Assembly (NCBI GenBank): GCA_003242255.1
Contig: QGUT01000023.1
Span: forward strand, 1-15,557
Reading direction: 5' to 3'
Length of the DNA: 15,557 nt
From: Bacillota bacterium
GTDB lineage: Bacteria; Bacillota; Thermosediminibacteria; Thermosediminibacterales; Thermosediminibacteraceae
The notes under the pieces were generated by a model, which had not been told where the DNA came from, did no database searches, and saw nothing but the letters and a program-made list of their open reading frames with translations. Below are positions 1 through 6,435 of the stretch, piece by piece (the stretch's first letter is position 1; every line of letters begins with the position of its first letter). The translations under genes and the position numbers were made by a program.

Positions 1-102
1 TATTTGTGGGCTACAGGGGGGATTAAGAGTGACCCCAGACCAACCCAAATTAATTTTCGCAAAGGCACACCTTATTATCAAGAAGCTATAAAAACTTCTT
101 GA
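1..102 (+). CDS. 3' end of an unidentified gene, cut by the window start
   Basis: Reading from base 1, frame 1 stays open for 33 codons and stops at TGA 100-102. The peptide reads like ordinary protein (WATGGIKSDPRPTQ, then a basic and aromatic stretch ending YYQEAIKTS), but I do not recognise the family. A 33-codon open stretch is short enough to arise by chance, so the call rests on protein-like composition and on a perfect inverted repeat overlapping the stop, as expected at a gene end. A non-coding upstream region is the alternative. Confidence 0.45.
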   Translation, partial: YLWATGGIKSDPRPTQINFRKGTPYYQEAIKTS

Positions 103-108
103 TAATTT
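74..108 (+). terminator. AT-rich 12-bp inverted repeat, possible weak terminator
   Basis: ATTATCAAGAAG at 74-85 pairs perfectly with CTTCTTGATAAT at 95-106 around a 9-nt loop. Only three T residues (106-108) follow before a C, so it is weak as an intrinsic terminator. It overlaps the stop codon at 100-102 and lies 25 nt ahead of the next small ORF. It could be an operator or a leader hairpin instead. Confidence 0.4.
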
Positions 109-132
109 CTAAGACATATTATACGAGGAGGG

Positions 133-237
133 ATGAATTTGGAAGATAACAAAAATAAGGATCAGGATATTGATCAATTGATTGAAAAAGTTATAGGAGA
201 AAATATAGAAGCTCTGAAAGAACTTGCCAGAAGGTAA
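133..237 (+). CDS. small acidic/charged 34-residue protein, hypothetical
   Basis: ATG at 133 follows GAGGAGGG (125-132), a strong Shine-Dalgarno match though placed unusually close to the start. The 34-residue product is highly charged, rich in Asp, Glu, Lys and Asn at the start. It then becomes a likely amphipathic helix (IDQLIEKVIGENIEALKELA). No family is recognised. The stop is 33 nt before the membrane-protein gene, suggesting one transcript. Just past the last codons, another frame stays open to a TGA at 280-282, overlapping the next start by 12 nt. A longer product of about 48 residues would need a frameshift or a sequence error near 228-237. Composition is AT-rich like its neighbour and unlike the rest of the window. 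Confidence 0.5.
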   Translation: MNLEDNKNKDQDIDQLIEKVIGENIEALKELARR

Positions 238-270
238 AGCCGATGGAAAGGTGGTACCGAAAAGTAAAAA

Positions 271-591
271 ATGGAAAAGTTGAGAGCTATGATTCCATAT
301 TTGGCAGTAATTTTGCCGGCTTTTTATCTGTTTCCTCTTTTGATTAAAGATACTGGGTCGGCTATGTTCATATTGCTCGGAGCTCTGCCTTTAATTTGCT
401 TTATTTGTTCGGTTTTTTATGGGATAAGGAATTCTTTTTATTTGCCCTATGCCGTAATTGTAGCAATTCTATTTATTCCAACCATCCCGATTTTTTATAA
501 TTCAACGGCCTGGATATACATATTTGTGTACGGCGCTATTGCATTGATCGGCAATGCTATAGGAATGGTATTCGGCAAAATGAGGCAATAG
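271..591 (+). CDS. small integral membrane protein, hypothetical
   Basis: The 106-residue protein is almost entirely hydrophobic, with about four membrane-spanning segments (roughly residues 8-25, 30-50, 57-74 and 80-102). It has short polar turns and a basic end (GKMRQ). No catalytic motif or family is recognisable. ATG 271 is the earliest possible start because an in-frame TAA lies at 265-267. The ribosome-binding sequence (AAAGGTGG, 247-254) is rather far upstream, so ATG 289 is an alternative. The gene is AT-rich and probably follows the small ORF at 133-237 on one message. Function is unknown. Confidence 0.7.
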   Translation: MEKLRAMIPYLAVILPAFYLFPLLIKDTGSAMFILLGALPLICFICSVFYGIRNSFYLPYAVIVAILFIPTIPIFYNSTAWIYIFVYGAIALIGNAIGMVFGKMRQ

Positions 592-648
592 GCGCGGGAT
601 ATGTTGCGGGTTTCTTTAACGCGATTAAGAAAAGGGAGAAGGTGTGAT

Positions 649-1113
649 ATGTTTAAAGAACTGAGAAGAAAAGACAGGAGTATGGATAGGGAGCAGGCTA
701 TTAAATTATTGGAAAGCGCCCCATACGGGGTCCTGTCCACCGCGGGCGAAAACGGATATGCTTACGGTGTTCCATTAAACTACATATACCACAGGGGAAA
801 CATCTATTTCCACTGCGCTGCCGAGGGACACAAACTGGACAACATCGCGTATAACGATAAAGTTTCCTTTTGCGTGGTCGGCCATACCGAACCGCTGCCC
901 GATAAGCTGAGTTACAGGTATAAAAGCGTGATCGTGTTCGGAAAAGCAGCGGAAGTGCACGGCGAGGAAAAAGAGGATGCGTTGATAGCCTTGGTCAAAA
1001 AATACTCGGGCGAGTTTGAGGAAAAGGGACTGGAATGCATAAGGGAGAACGGCATCAATACGAAAGTTATCAAAATTAATATCGAGCACATTACAGGCAA
1101 GGCGAGGCTGTAA
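649..1113 (+). CDS. pyridoxamine 5'-phosphate oxidase family flavoprotein (NimA-like)
   Basis: This 154-residue protein has the split-barrel FMN-binding fold signature of the NimA-like branch of the PNPOx superfamily. It has the N-terminal helix with FKELRRKDR, then YGVLSTAGENGYAYGVPLNY (about residues 26-45), then IYFHCAAEGHKLDNI (about 52-66). The conserved His in EGHK is residue 61. Relatives bind FMN and are annotated as nitroimidazole-resistance or flavin-reductase-like proteins; the true substrate is usually unknown. I chose ATG 649 over the ATG at 601 because GGGAGAAGGTG (634-643) lies just ahead of it and the product then begins like family members. The SLH gene starts 14 nt after the stop, so the two are probably co-transcribed. 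Confidence 0.82.
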   Translation: MFKELRRKDRSMDREQAIKLLESAPYGVLSTAGENGYAYGVPLNYIYHRGNIYFHCAAEGHKLDNIAYNDKVSFCVVGHTEPLPDKLSYRYKSVIVFGKAAEVHGEEKEDALIALVKKYSGEFEEKGLECIRENGINTKVIKINIEHITGKARL

Positions 1114-1127
1114 AAGGAGGCCCCACG

Positions 1128-3092
1128 ATGAAGAAATTTCAATGTCTTTCCACAATTATAGCACTGGCTGTAATGTTTAGCCTGCTTTTGCCCTCTGGGT
1201 TTCATTTAACTCCGTCGAAAGCTGTTGCCGATGATTCCATTTATTTTGTCGATGTAAAAAAGACCGACTGGTTCTATGATAATGTCATGGCTTTGACCAA
1301 AAAAGGCTTAATCGGCGGTTACCCCGACGGGACTTTCAGGCCCAACGCCAAAATCAAGGTGGACGAATTCATCAAAATCCTTATTTCTGCCATCGATGAT
1401 GAGATAAAACCTTCTCAAAGCGGTTATTGGGCGCAGGGCTACATAGACAGGGCCAAAGAGTTAGGCATTGTTCGGGAGGGAGAATTCTCCGATTTTGCCC
1501 GGAATATCACCAGGGGCGAAATGGCGAGGATGATCGTCCGGGCCGGGACGGGGACCGCTGCGGTAGAAAAGGGCATAGGCCTGGATGTCCCCGACAATTA
1601 CAGGGAGTATTATTATCTTGTTACAGATTATTACAGCCTGGACCCTGCAGCTCAGGATGTCGCGTTGAAGATTTTTACTTCGGGAATCATGGGCGGATTT
1701 TCCGATGGCAGTTTGGGTTTTGATAAAAACGCCACGAGGGCGGAAGCCAGTGCGATTCTCATGAGGTTCCTGGAAAAAGATCAGAGGAAAGTCCCCGAAT
1801 TGCCGGTGGATTTTAGCAAAACATTGAGCGTAAAGGAATTTACGACGCAGCTCCTTAAGGCCTTGGGCCGGGAAGCCACCATGGATTACGCTTTTGAAAG
1901 GGGATACGTGAGGCCTTCGGCCGAGTACCCGTCTTACGAAAAGCCCATTTTGAGAAGAGAAGCCGCTCTGACGATGGCGAGAATCATGGATGATTTGACC
2001 GGCATGACAGCCCTATTTACTTCCGGCGACAATGACCTGTTTATTCAGGGATATACGCTGAACCACAGGCTTCAGCCCTATCAAATTAATGAACTGATTA
2101 ACAGCATAAGCCCGAAATATTTTGCGCTGCTCGAATGGGAAAATTACCGGGGGCATATAGCGGACATCCGCATGATAACGCCTAATTACCAGAAGGAGAT
2201 GGTAACTTTATACCTGGCTGGTATAATTGACACGAATGAAAGCGGTGAAATGAGGCCCTATGATTTTCTGACCAAAGAAGAAGCGGAGGAGTGGATAGAA
2301 CGAATTAAAAAATTCGGTTCGTTGAGCGCCGGTGAAGCCTTAATAACCCTTGCGGAAAATATGAGGGAGTTGGGAGAAAAGCCCATGCCGGAAGTGGAAA
2401 GGCCGTATAATGCCGACCTCTGGCGTTCGATTTCTCCTTATGTGAGCAGGAGGCTTTACGAGTACCCGTTAAAGCTGGATAAGGAGAAATACGCAATCAT
2501 GAACAAATACAACTACGAATTGAAAGACAGCACTTTGAAACTCTACAGGCCAATGTACGAGTTATATTTCAATACCAGATATACGGTGGACTACAGGAAT
2601 TTGCATGCCGAAGCCAAGTATTACAGTACATACACGGGGCAAAGCGGAGTAGGCAATTACGAAAGGCGGGTGCTTTTCTATCACAATCCCGGGCTGCCTA
2701 CCAATGGTTATGTGGATGAAAAAGGCAATGATAGGAAAGTGGAAGATATGATCTTCCCCGATAAAATGATAAAAAACGAAATCGAAAAGTACAAGAAGTA
2801 TAAGGTGGTTTCCCAGGCCGAATTGGTAACCGACGAATCGCTGATGTATTTAAACTGGGGCGATTTGTGCAGGGCCACTTTGAGGATAATTTACTACCCG
2901 CCTACCGATCCGGCGTTCTTAAGAGAGCAGGGATTGGAAGTGGGTAAGTGGTACGAAAAAGACATATTGATAGATATGGCAATTAGCGTGGACGGTGTAC
3001 AAGGCTATAGAGACCGATGGGAATTTTCGCCTCTGATTTATGTGAGGCATTATGATCTCAGTTCCTATAGGCCAATGGAATACTTAAAATAG
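1128..3092 (+). CDS. exported S-layer homology (SLH) domain protein
   Basis: The 654-residue protein begins with a Sec signal peptide: a basic MKK start, a hydrophobic core at residues 9-22, and a likely cleavage after AVA (residue 34). Three SLH-type repeats follow. The first is about residues 40-86 (FVDVKKTDWFYDNV, then GGYPDGTFRP). The second is about 97-140 (WAQGYIDRAKELGI, ITRGEMARMIVRA). The third is about 172-216 (GIMGGFSDGSLGF, ATRAEASAILMRFL). SLH triplets bind pyruvylated secondary cell-wall polymers, so the protein should sit on the cell surface. Residues 233-395 look like more, strongly degraded SLH units. The last 250 residues are Tyr-rich and match nothing I recognise. AAGGAGG just after the previous stop supports ATG 1128. 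A terminator follows the gene. Confidence 0.88.
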   Translation: MKKFQCLSTIIALAVMFSLLLPSGFHLTPSKAVADDSIYFVDVKKTDWFYDNVMALTKKGLIGGYPDGTFRPNAKIKVDEFIKILISAIDDEIKPSQSGYWAQGYIDRAKELGIVREGEFSDFARNITRGEMARMIVRAGTGTAAVEKGIGLDVPDNYREYYYLVTDYYSLDPAAQDVALKIFTSGIMGGFSDGSLGFDKNATRAEASAILMRFLEKDQRKVPELPVDFSKTLSVKEFTTQLLKALGREATMDYAFERGYVRPSAEYPSYEKPILRREAALTMARIMDDLTGMTALFTSGDNDLFIQGYTLNHRLQPYQINELINSISPKYFALLEWENYRGHIADIRMITPNYQKEMVTLYLAGIIDTNESGEMRPYDFLTKEEAEEWIERIKKFGSLSAGEALITLAENMRELGEKPMPEVERPYNADLWRSISPYVSRRLYEYPLKLDKEKYAIMNKYNYELKDSTLKLYRPMYELYFNTRYTVDYRNLHAEAKYYSTYTGQSGVGNYERRVLFYHNPGLPTNGYVDEKGNDRKVEDMIFPDKMIKNEIEKYKKYKVVSQAELVTDESLMYLNWGDLCRATLRIIYYPPTDPAFLREQGLEVGKWYEKDILIDMAISVDGVQGYRDRWEFSPLIYVRHYDLSSYRPMEYLK

Positions 3093-3116
3093 GGACTTTC
3101 TCTAATGGATTAAAGG

Positions 3117-3155
3117 CACGGCTTTCAAGGGCAAAGCCCTGAGCCGTGTTTTTTT
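3117..3155 (+). terminator. intrinsic terminator after the SLH gene
   Basis: CACGGCT (3117-3123) pairs with AGCCGTG (3142-3148), with a nested AGGGC/GCCCT stem (3128-3132 and 3136-3140), followed by seven T residues. It ends the PNPOx-like/SLH unit. Confidence 0.9.
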
Positions 3156-3161
3156 CCACTA

Positions 3162-3190
3162 TTGACAGCATAGAAAATATATGCTAAAAA
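3162..3190 (+). promoter_or_regulatory. sigma-A promoter for the GNAT gene
   Basis: TTGACA at 3162-3167, a 17-nt spacer, then TAAAAA at 3185-3190 with an upstream TGC (extended -10). Transcription would start near 3197, downstream of the ATG at 3181. That ATG therefore cannot be the start, which favours GTG 3235. Confidence 0.65.
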
Positions 3191-3234
3191 ATTCTAAAAT
3201 CAGCGGCCCGAGTCAGGGGGGAGGGGGGAGATGG

Positions 3235-3738
3235 GTGCAGTTTGAACTGAGAAAATTATCGATAAACGACGGCATGGACGTTTACGAGATGCTTCAGGAG
3301 ATGCCCGCGGACGAAAACGGCTTTATCAACCCGGTAAAAGGAATGACCTTTGAGGAATTTAAGCAATGGCTCATCGAGAGGGACTCTTTTTCCAGGGTCA
3401 GGGAGCTTATCGACGGCTGGCGGGTCCCCGACAGCCTTTACTGGCTGTACGTGGACGGGTATCCGGTGGGGTTCGGCAAGCTGCGCCACTTTTTGACGGA
3501 GAAACTCAGAAAAGACGGCGGCCATATCGGATATGCGATACGGCCGGGTCAGCGGGACAAAGGCTACGGCACGATTTTGCTGAAACTGTTAATCGAGGAA
3601 GCAAGGAAGTTCGGCATTGATAGAGTATTGCTCACTATTAAAAACGACAATATAAGTTCAATTAAGGTCGCCCTTAAAAACAACGGGAAAATTGAAAGAG
3701 TGAGCGAAGAGAAACATTACATCTGGATCGATTGCTGA
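3235..3738 (+). CDS. GNAT family N-acetyltransferase
   Basis: The 167-residue protein has the GNAT acetyl-CoA-binding core in its second half: GHIGYAIRPGQRDKGYGTIL, with the Q/R-x-x-G-x-G pyrophosphate-binding loop (QRDKGYG), then the helix LLKLLIEEARKFGI and the strand-helix IKNDNISSIKVALKNNG typical of motif A/B. The enzyme should transfer an acetyl group from acetyl-CoA to an amine; the acceptor cannot be read from sequence. GTG 3235 is chosen because GGGGGGAG (3223-3230) sits 4 nt upstream and because the promoter at 3162-3190 overlaps the only earlier ATG (3181). It is a single-gene unit with its own promoter and terminator. Confidence 0.85.
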   Translation: MQFELRKLSINDGMDVYEMLQEMPADENGFINPVKGMTFEEFKQWLIERDSFSRVRELIDGWRVPDSLYWLYVDGYPVGFGKLRHFLTEKLRKDGGHIGYAIRPGQRDKGYGTILLKLLIEEARKFGIDRVLLTIKNDNISSIKVALKNNGKIERVSEEKHYIWIDC

Positions 3739-3754
3739 TATTCTCAAAGCACAA

Positions 3755-3797
3755 AAGAGAGCTGGCTTAAAAAAATAAGGCCGGCTCTTTTTTTATT
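3755..3797 (+). terminator. intrinsic terminator after the GNAT gene
   Basis: GAGCTGGC (3759-3766) pairs with GCCGGCTC (3780-3787), with one G-T wobble, around an A-rich loop. Flanking A residues before the stem can pair with the T run that follows. Confidence 0.87.
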
Positions 3798-3868
3798 GGT
3801 TTGTTTTTAGCAGAACCACCGGAATAAAACCTGCGAAATTGGATAAAATTTCAAAAGAGGTGGTCAGT

Positions 3869-4141
3869 TTGAAAAAGGAGGATATCGTAAGGTTCTTCTC
3901 AGGACTTTCTTCTTTTCTTTTAGAGGACCAGGACGGTATAATAAAGCCCCAGGAGTTTTCCTTAGACGACGAAATTAAAAAGGCCCATGAGGAACTTTTA
4001 ACCGCTGAAAAATACTTCCAGAGCGTAACGGATCCAGACCTGGTGGACCACGCCATATACATCATGGAGGCAGCCAGGAGGAAGTACATTTACCTTTTAA
4101 AAAAGGCGCGGGAGCAGGGAATAACCTCCGGGCGACAGTAA
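3869..4141 (+). CDS. DUF2508 family protein (YaaL-like)
   Basis: A small helical, charged protein of 90 residues. The core DDEIKKAHEELLTAEKYFQ, then VTDPDLVDHAIYIMEAARRKYIYLLKKARE, matches DUF2508, called YaaL in Bacillus, where the gene lies immediately before bofA exactly as here. The role is unknown. TTG 3869 is preferred because AGAGGTGG (3856-3863) lies 5 nt upstream. The longer TTG 3839 start (100 residues) has no ribosome-binding site. A weak sigma-E-like pair (GAATAAA near 3822, GATAAAAT at 3842-3849) lies upstream, which would suit a sporulation operon but is only suggestive. The usual upstream neighbour recR is absent. Confidence 0.8.
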   Translation: MKKEDIVRFFSGLSSFLLEDQDGIIKPQEFSLDDEIKKAHEELLTAEKYFQSVTDPDLVDHAIYIMEAARRKYIYLLKKAREQGITSGRQ

Positions 4142-4177
4142 TAATCTTTGTACAAAAAGGTTCGGAGGTGAAAAGTC

Positions 4178-4447
4178 GTGAACCAGATTGACATAGGGGC
4201 CATACTGGCCTACGCACTGGGGCTCCTCATGCTCTATGCCTTGGGCAGAATGCTTCTGGGCCCGATAAGGCTGGTGTTAAAGCTCATATACAACGCCGTG
4301 GTGGGCGGCCTGATGCTGGTCCTTTTAAATTTCATAGGCAATTACGTGGGACTTCATATTGCTTTAAATCCATTAAACGCTCTGATCGTCGGGTTTTTAG
4401 GAATTCCGGGCGTGCTCCTTCTGATTGCGCTAAATAGCATTCTGTGA
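4178..4447 (+). CDS. bofA: pro-sigmaK processing inhibitor BofA family protein
   Basis: The 89-residue membrane protein has about three hydrophobic segments (residues 6-27, 32-52 and 66-87) and the BofA family end pattern NPLNALIVGFLGIPGVLLLIALN. In Bacillus subtilis, BofA sits in the outer forespore membrane and, with SpoIVFA, holds back the protease SpoIVFB so that pro-sigmaK is processed on time. Many clostridia keep BofA homologues, whose exact role is less clear. The GTG start has GGAGGTG ideally placed. It lies 36 nt after the DUF2508 gene and is probably co-transcribed. Family assignment is firm; the sporulation role is inferred from the family. Confidence 0.9.
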   Translation: MNQIDIGAILAYALGLLMLYALGRMLLGPIRLVLKLIYNAVVGGLMLVLLNFIGNYVGLHIALNPLNALIVGFLGIPGVLLLIALNSIL

Positions 4448-4468
4448 GCGAAAAAAATCCTCATAAGG

Positions 4469-4500
4469 CCCTTCGATGGATTCGAAGGGTTTTTTATTTT
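4469..4500 (+). terminator. intrinsic terminator after bofA
   Basis: CCCTTCGA (4469-4476), a 5-nt loop, TCGAAGGG (4482-4489), then a T-rich tail (4490-4500). Confidence 0.9.
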
Positions 4501-4522
4501 TCCGAATAAAAATTCGTTTAAA

Positions 4523-4551
4523 TTGACAATAATTCGGTATTCATGTATAAT
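4523..4551 (+). promoter_or_regulatory. perfect-consensus sigma-A promoter for the carboxylase operon
   Basis: TTGACA (4523-4528), exactly 17 nt, TATAAT (4546-4551). Both hexamers are full consensus, implying strong constitutive transcription of the carboxyltransferase and biotin carboxylase genes. The start site would be near 4558, 46 nt before the ATG. Confidence 0.9.
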
Positions 4552-4603
4552 TACAAAAATAATTTTATATGTCATTCGAAAACACCGCCGGAGGGATCGT
4601 GTC

Positions 4604-6430
4604 ATGGGGAAATTAAAAATCACCGATGTGACTTTAAGGGACGGGCATCAGAGCCTCTGGGCCACCAGAATGACCCTGGACGACATGCTGCCCGTGCTTG
4701 AAAAAATAGACAGCGTCGGCTATCACTCTCTGGAAGTGTGGGGAGGCGCCACTTTCGACGTATGCCTCCGGTATCTCGACGAGGACCCCTGGAAACGCTT
4801 GAGGACGATAAAGAAATACGTGAAAAAAACCCCCCTACAGATGCTCCTGAGGGGCCAGTCGCTGGTGGGATACCGGCACTACCCCGACGATGTGGTGGAA
4901 GCTTTCATAGGAAAAGCCGTTGAAAACGGGATAGACATAATCCGAATATTCGATGCCTTAAATGACCTGAGGAATATGGAATACCCCATAAAAATAGCCA
5001 AGAGGGAAGGAGCCCACGTGCAGGGGACGGTAGTCTACACCGTAAGCCCCGTGCACACCATAGACCACTTCCTCAATGTGGCCCTGGAGCTCGAGAAAAT
5101 GGGCGTGGATTCCGTGTGCATAAAAGACATGGCGGGGCTCCTTTCGCCCTTTGTGGCTTATGAACTGGTCAAACTTCTTAAAGAAAGATTGAAGGTGCCC
5201 GTTCAGCTTCACAGCCATTACATAGGAGGGCTGGCCCTCGGGGCCTATCTGGAAGCCGTGAGGGCAGGAGTGGACGTGGTGGATACCGCCAGCACCCCTC
5301 TCGCCTTCGGCTCCTCTCTGCCCCCGGTGGAAACTCTGGTGAGGTCCCTTTCGGGAACCGAATGGGATACGGGCCTCGACATGCACCTTCTATTCGAAAT
5401 AGCGGAGTACTTCGATGAACTTCGTCGGAAGCTCGGATTTGAGCGAGGAGTCACTCGGCTTACCGACATGGAGGTCTTCGAACATCAGGTCCCGGGAGGT
5501 ATGATTTCCAACCTGGTAAGCCAGCTTAGAGAACAAAAGGCCGAACACCGCCTGAAAGAGGTGCTGGAGGAAATACCCAGGGTCAGGGCCGAACTGGGCT
5601 ATCCTCCTCTGGTCACCCCCACGAGCCAGATAGTGGGGATTCAGGCCGTGTTAAATGTCCTGATGGGCGAAAGGTACAGGATAATTCCGGAAGAAGTAAA
5701 AAATTACGTAAAAGGTTTTTACGGGAAGCCCCCTGCTGAAATTGACGAAAAGGTGAGGGAGAAGGTAATAGGAGACGAAAGGCCCATTAGCGGCAGGCCC
5801 GCCGATTACTTAGAGCCCGCCATGGAAAGGGCGAGGACTGAAATCGGGGATCTGGCTTTGAGCGAAGAAGATGTGATCTCGTACGCCCTCTTTCCTCAGG
5901 TGGCCAGAAAGTTTATGGAAAAGCGAAAGGAAGGGAAGCTCGTGCCCGGAGGAGGGCGCGGGAAGGCTGAAGTAAAAGAACGGGAGGGGGAGGAAGAAAA
6001 TATGGACCTTAAAAAGATCACCGAACTTATAAGGACTTTGGAGCAGACGGGAATCACCGAACTCAGCATAGAGAGCGAAGGGGTAAAACTCAATATTAAA
6101 AGAGACGGATTTAGCCGCAGCAAAGCTGAAAAGGGAGAGTCTCAGGAGCAAAAGCCGAAAAATGCAGAACAGGTCGAACACTCGGGCAATATGGTGGAAA
6201 TAAAATCCCCCATGGTGGGAACCTTTTACCGGGCTCCGGCCCCCGATGCGCCGCCTTTCGTGGAAGTCGGAAGCCGGGTAAGGCCGGGGCAGACCCTGTG
6301 CATAATCGAGGCCATGAAATTGATGAACGAGATAACTTCCGATGTAGCCGGCAGGGTAGCGGAGATACTGGTAGAAAACGGCCACCCGGTGGAATACGGC
6401 CAGGTACTTTTCAAAATAGAAAGGGAGTAG
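4604..6430 (+). CDS. oxaloacetate decarboxylase alpha / pyruvate carboxylase subunit B, fused to an AccB-type biotin carrier
   Basis: A 608-residue fusion. Residues 1 to about 445 form the carboxyltransferase barrel and its conserved carboxylase domain: DVTLRDGHQSLWATRM with metal ligand Asp13, CIKDMAG with the carbamylated Lys174, and His203/His205. The spacing equals Asp17/Lys178/His207/His209 of the Klebsiella decarboxylase. A charged linker follows. From Met467 there is a whole AccB: an N-terminal MDLKKITELIRTLEQTG helix region, the PAPDAPPFVEVG 'thumb', and the biotin site EAMKLMN at Lys572. Paired with AccC, it should carboxylate pyruvate or decarboxylate oxaloacetate in the cytoplasm. 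Without beta and gamma subunits, a pyruvate carboxylase is more likely. Oddities are HSHYIGG where HTHxTSG is usual and GSSLP where GTSQP is usual. ATG 4604 has GGAGG nearby; the upstream in-frame TTG is the -35 box itself. Confidence 0.9.
   Translation: MGKLKITDVTLRDGHQSLWATRMTLDDMLPVLEKIDSVGYHSLEVWGGATFDVCLRYLDEDPWKRLRTIKKYVKKTPLQMLLRGQSLVGYRHYPDDVVEAFIGKAVENGIDIIRIFDALNDLRNMEYPIKIAKREGAHVQGTVVYTVSPVHTIDHFLNVALELEKMGVDSVCIKDMAGLLSPFVAYELVKLLKERLKVPVQLHSHYIGGLALGAYLEAVRAGVDVVDTASTPLAFGSSLPPVETLVRSLSGTEWDTGLDMHLLFEIAEYFDELRRKLGFERGVTRLTDMEVFEHQVPGGMISNLVSQLREQKAEHRLKEVLEEIPRVRAELGYPPLVTPTSQIVGIQAVLNVLMGERYRIIPEEVKNYVKGFYGKPPAEIDEKVREKVIGDERPISGRPADYLEPAMERARTEIGDLALSEEDVISYALFPQVARKFMEKRKEGKLVPGGGRGKAEVKEREGEEENMDLKKITELIRTLEQTGITELSIESEGVKLNIKRDGFSRSKAEKGESQEQKPKNAEQVEHSGNMVEIKSPMVGTFYRAPAPDAPPFVEVGSRVRPGQTLCIIEAMKLMNEITSDVAGRVAEILVENGHPVEYGQVLFKIERE
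5986..6004 (+). promoter_or_regulatory. internal ribosome-binding site and ATG at the fusion joint
   Basis: GGGGGAGG (5986-5993) lies 8 nt before an in-frame ATG (6002-6004), which begins exactly at the first residue of a normal AccB. Internal initiation here would give a free 142-residue biotin carrier ending at 6430. The site is seen directly; its use is inferred. Confidence 0.5.
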
Positions 6431-6435
6431 GTGCG

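Noticed and set aside
242..346. Second small frame starting ATG 242, overlapping the membrane-protein gene
   Set aside because: No proper ribosome-binding site, it overlaps a better-supported gene, and the product does not look like a protein family.
4523..4603. Upstream in-frame TTG start extending the carboxyltransferase by 27 residues
   Set aside because: That TTG is the -35 box of a perfect promoter, so it is not transcribed, and the extension is unlike the family.
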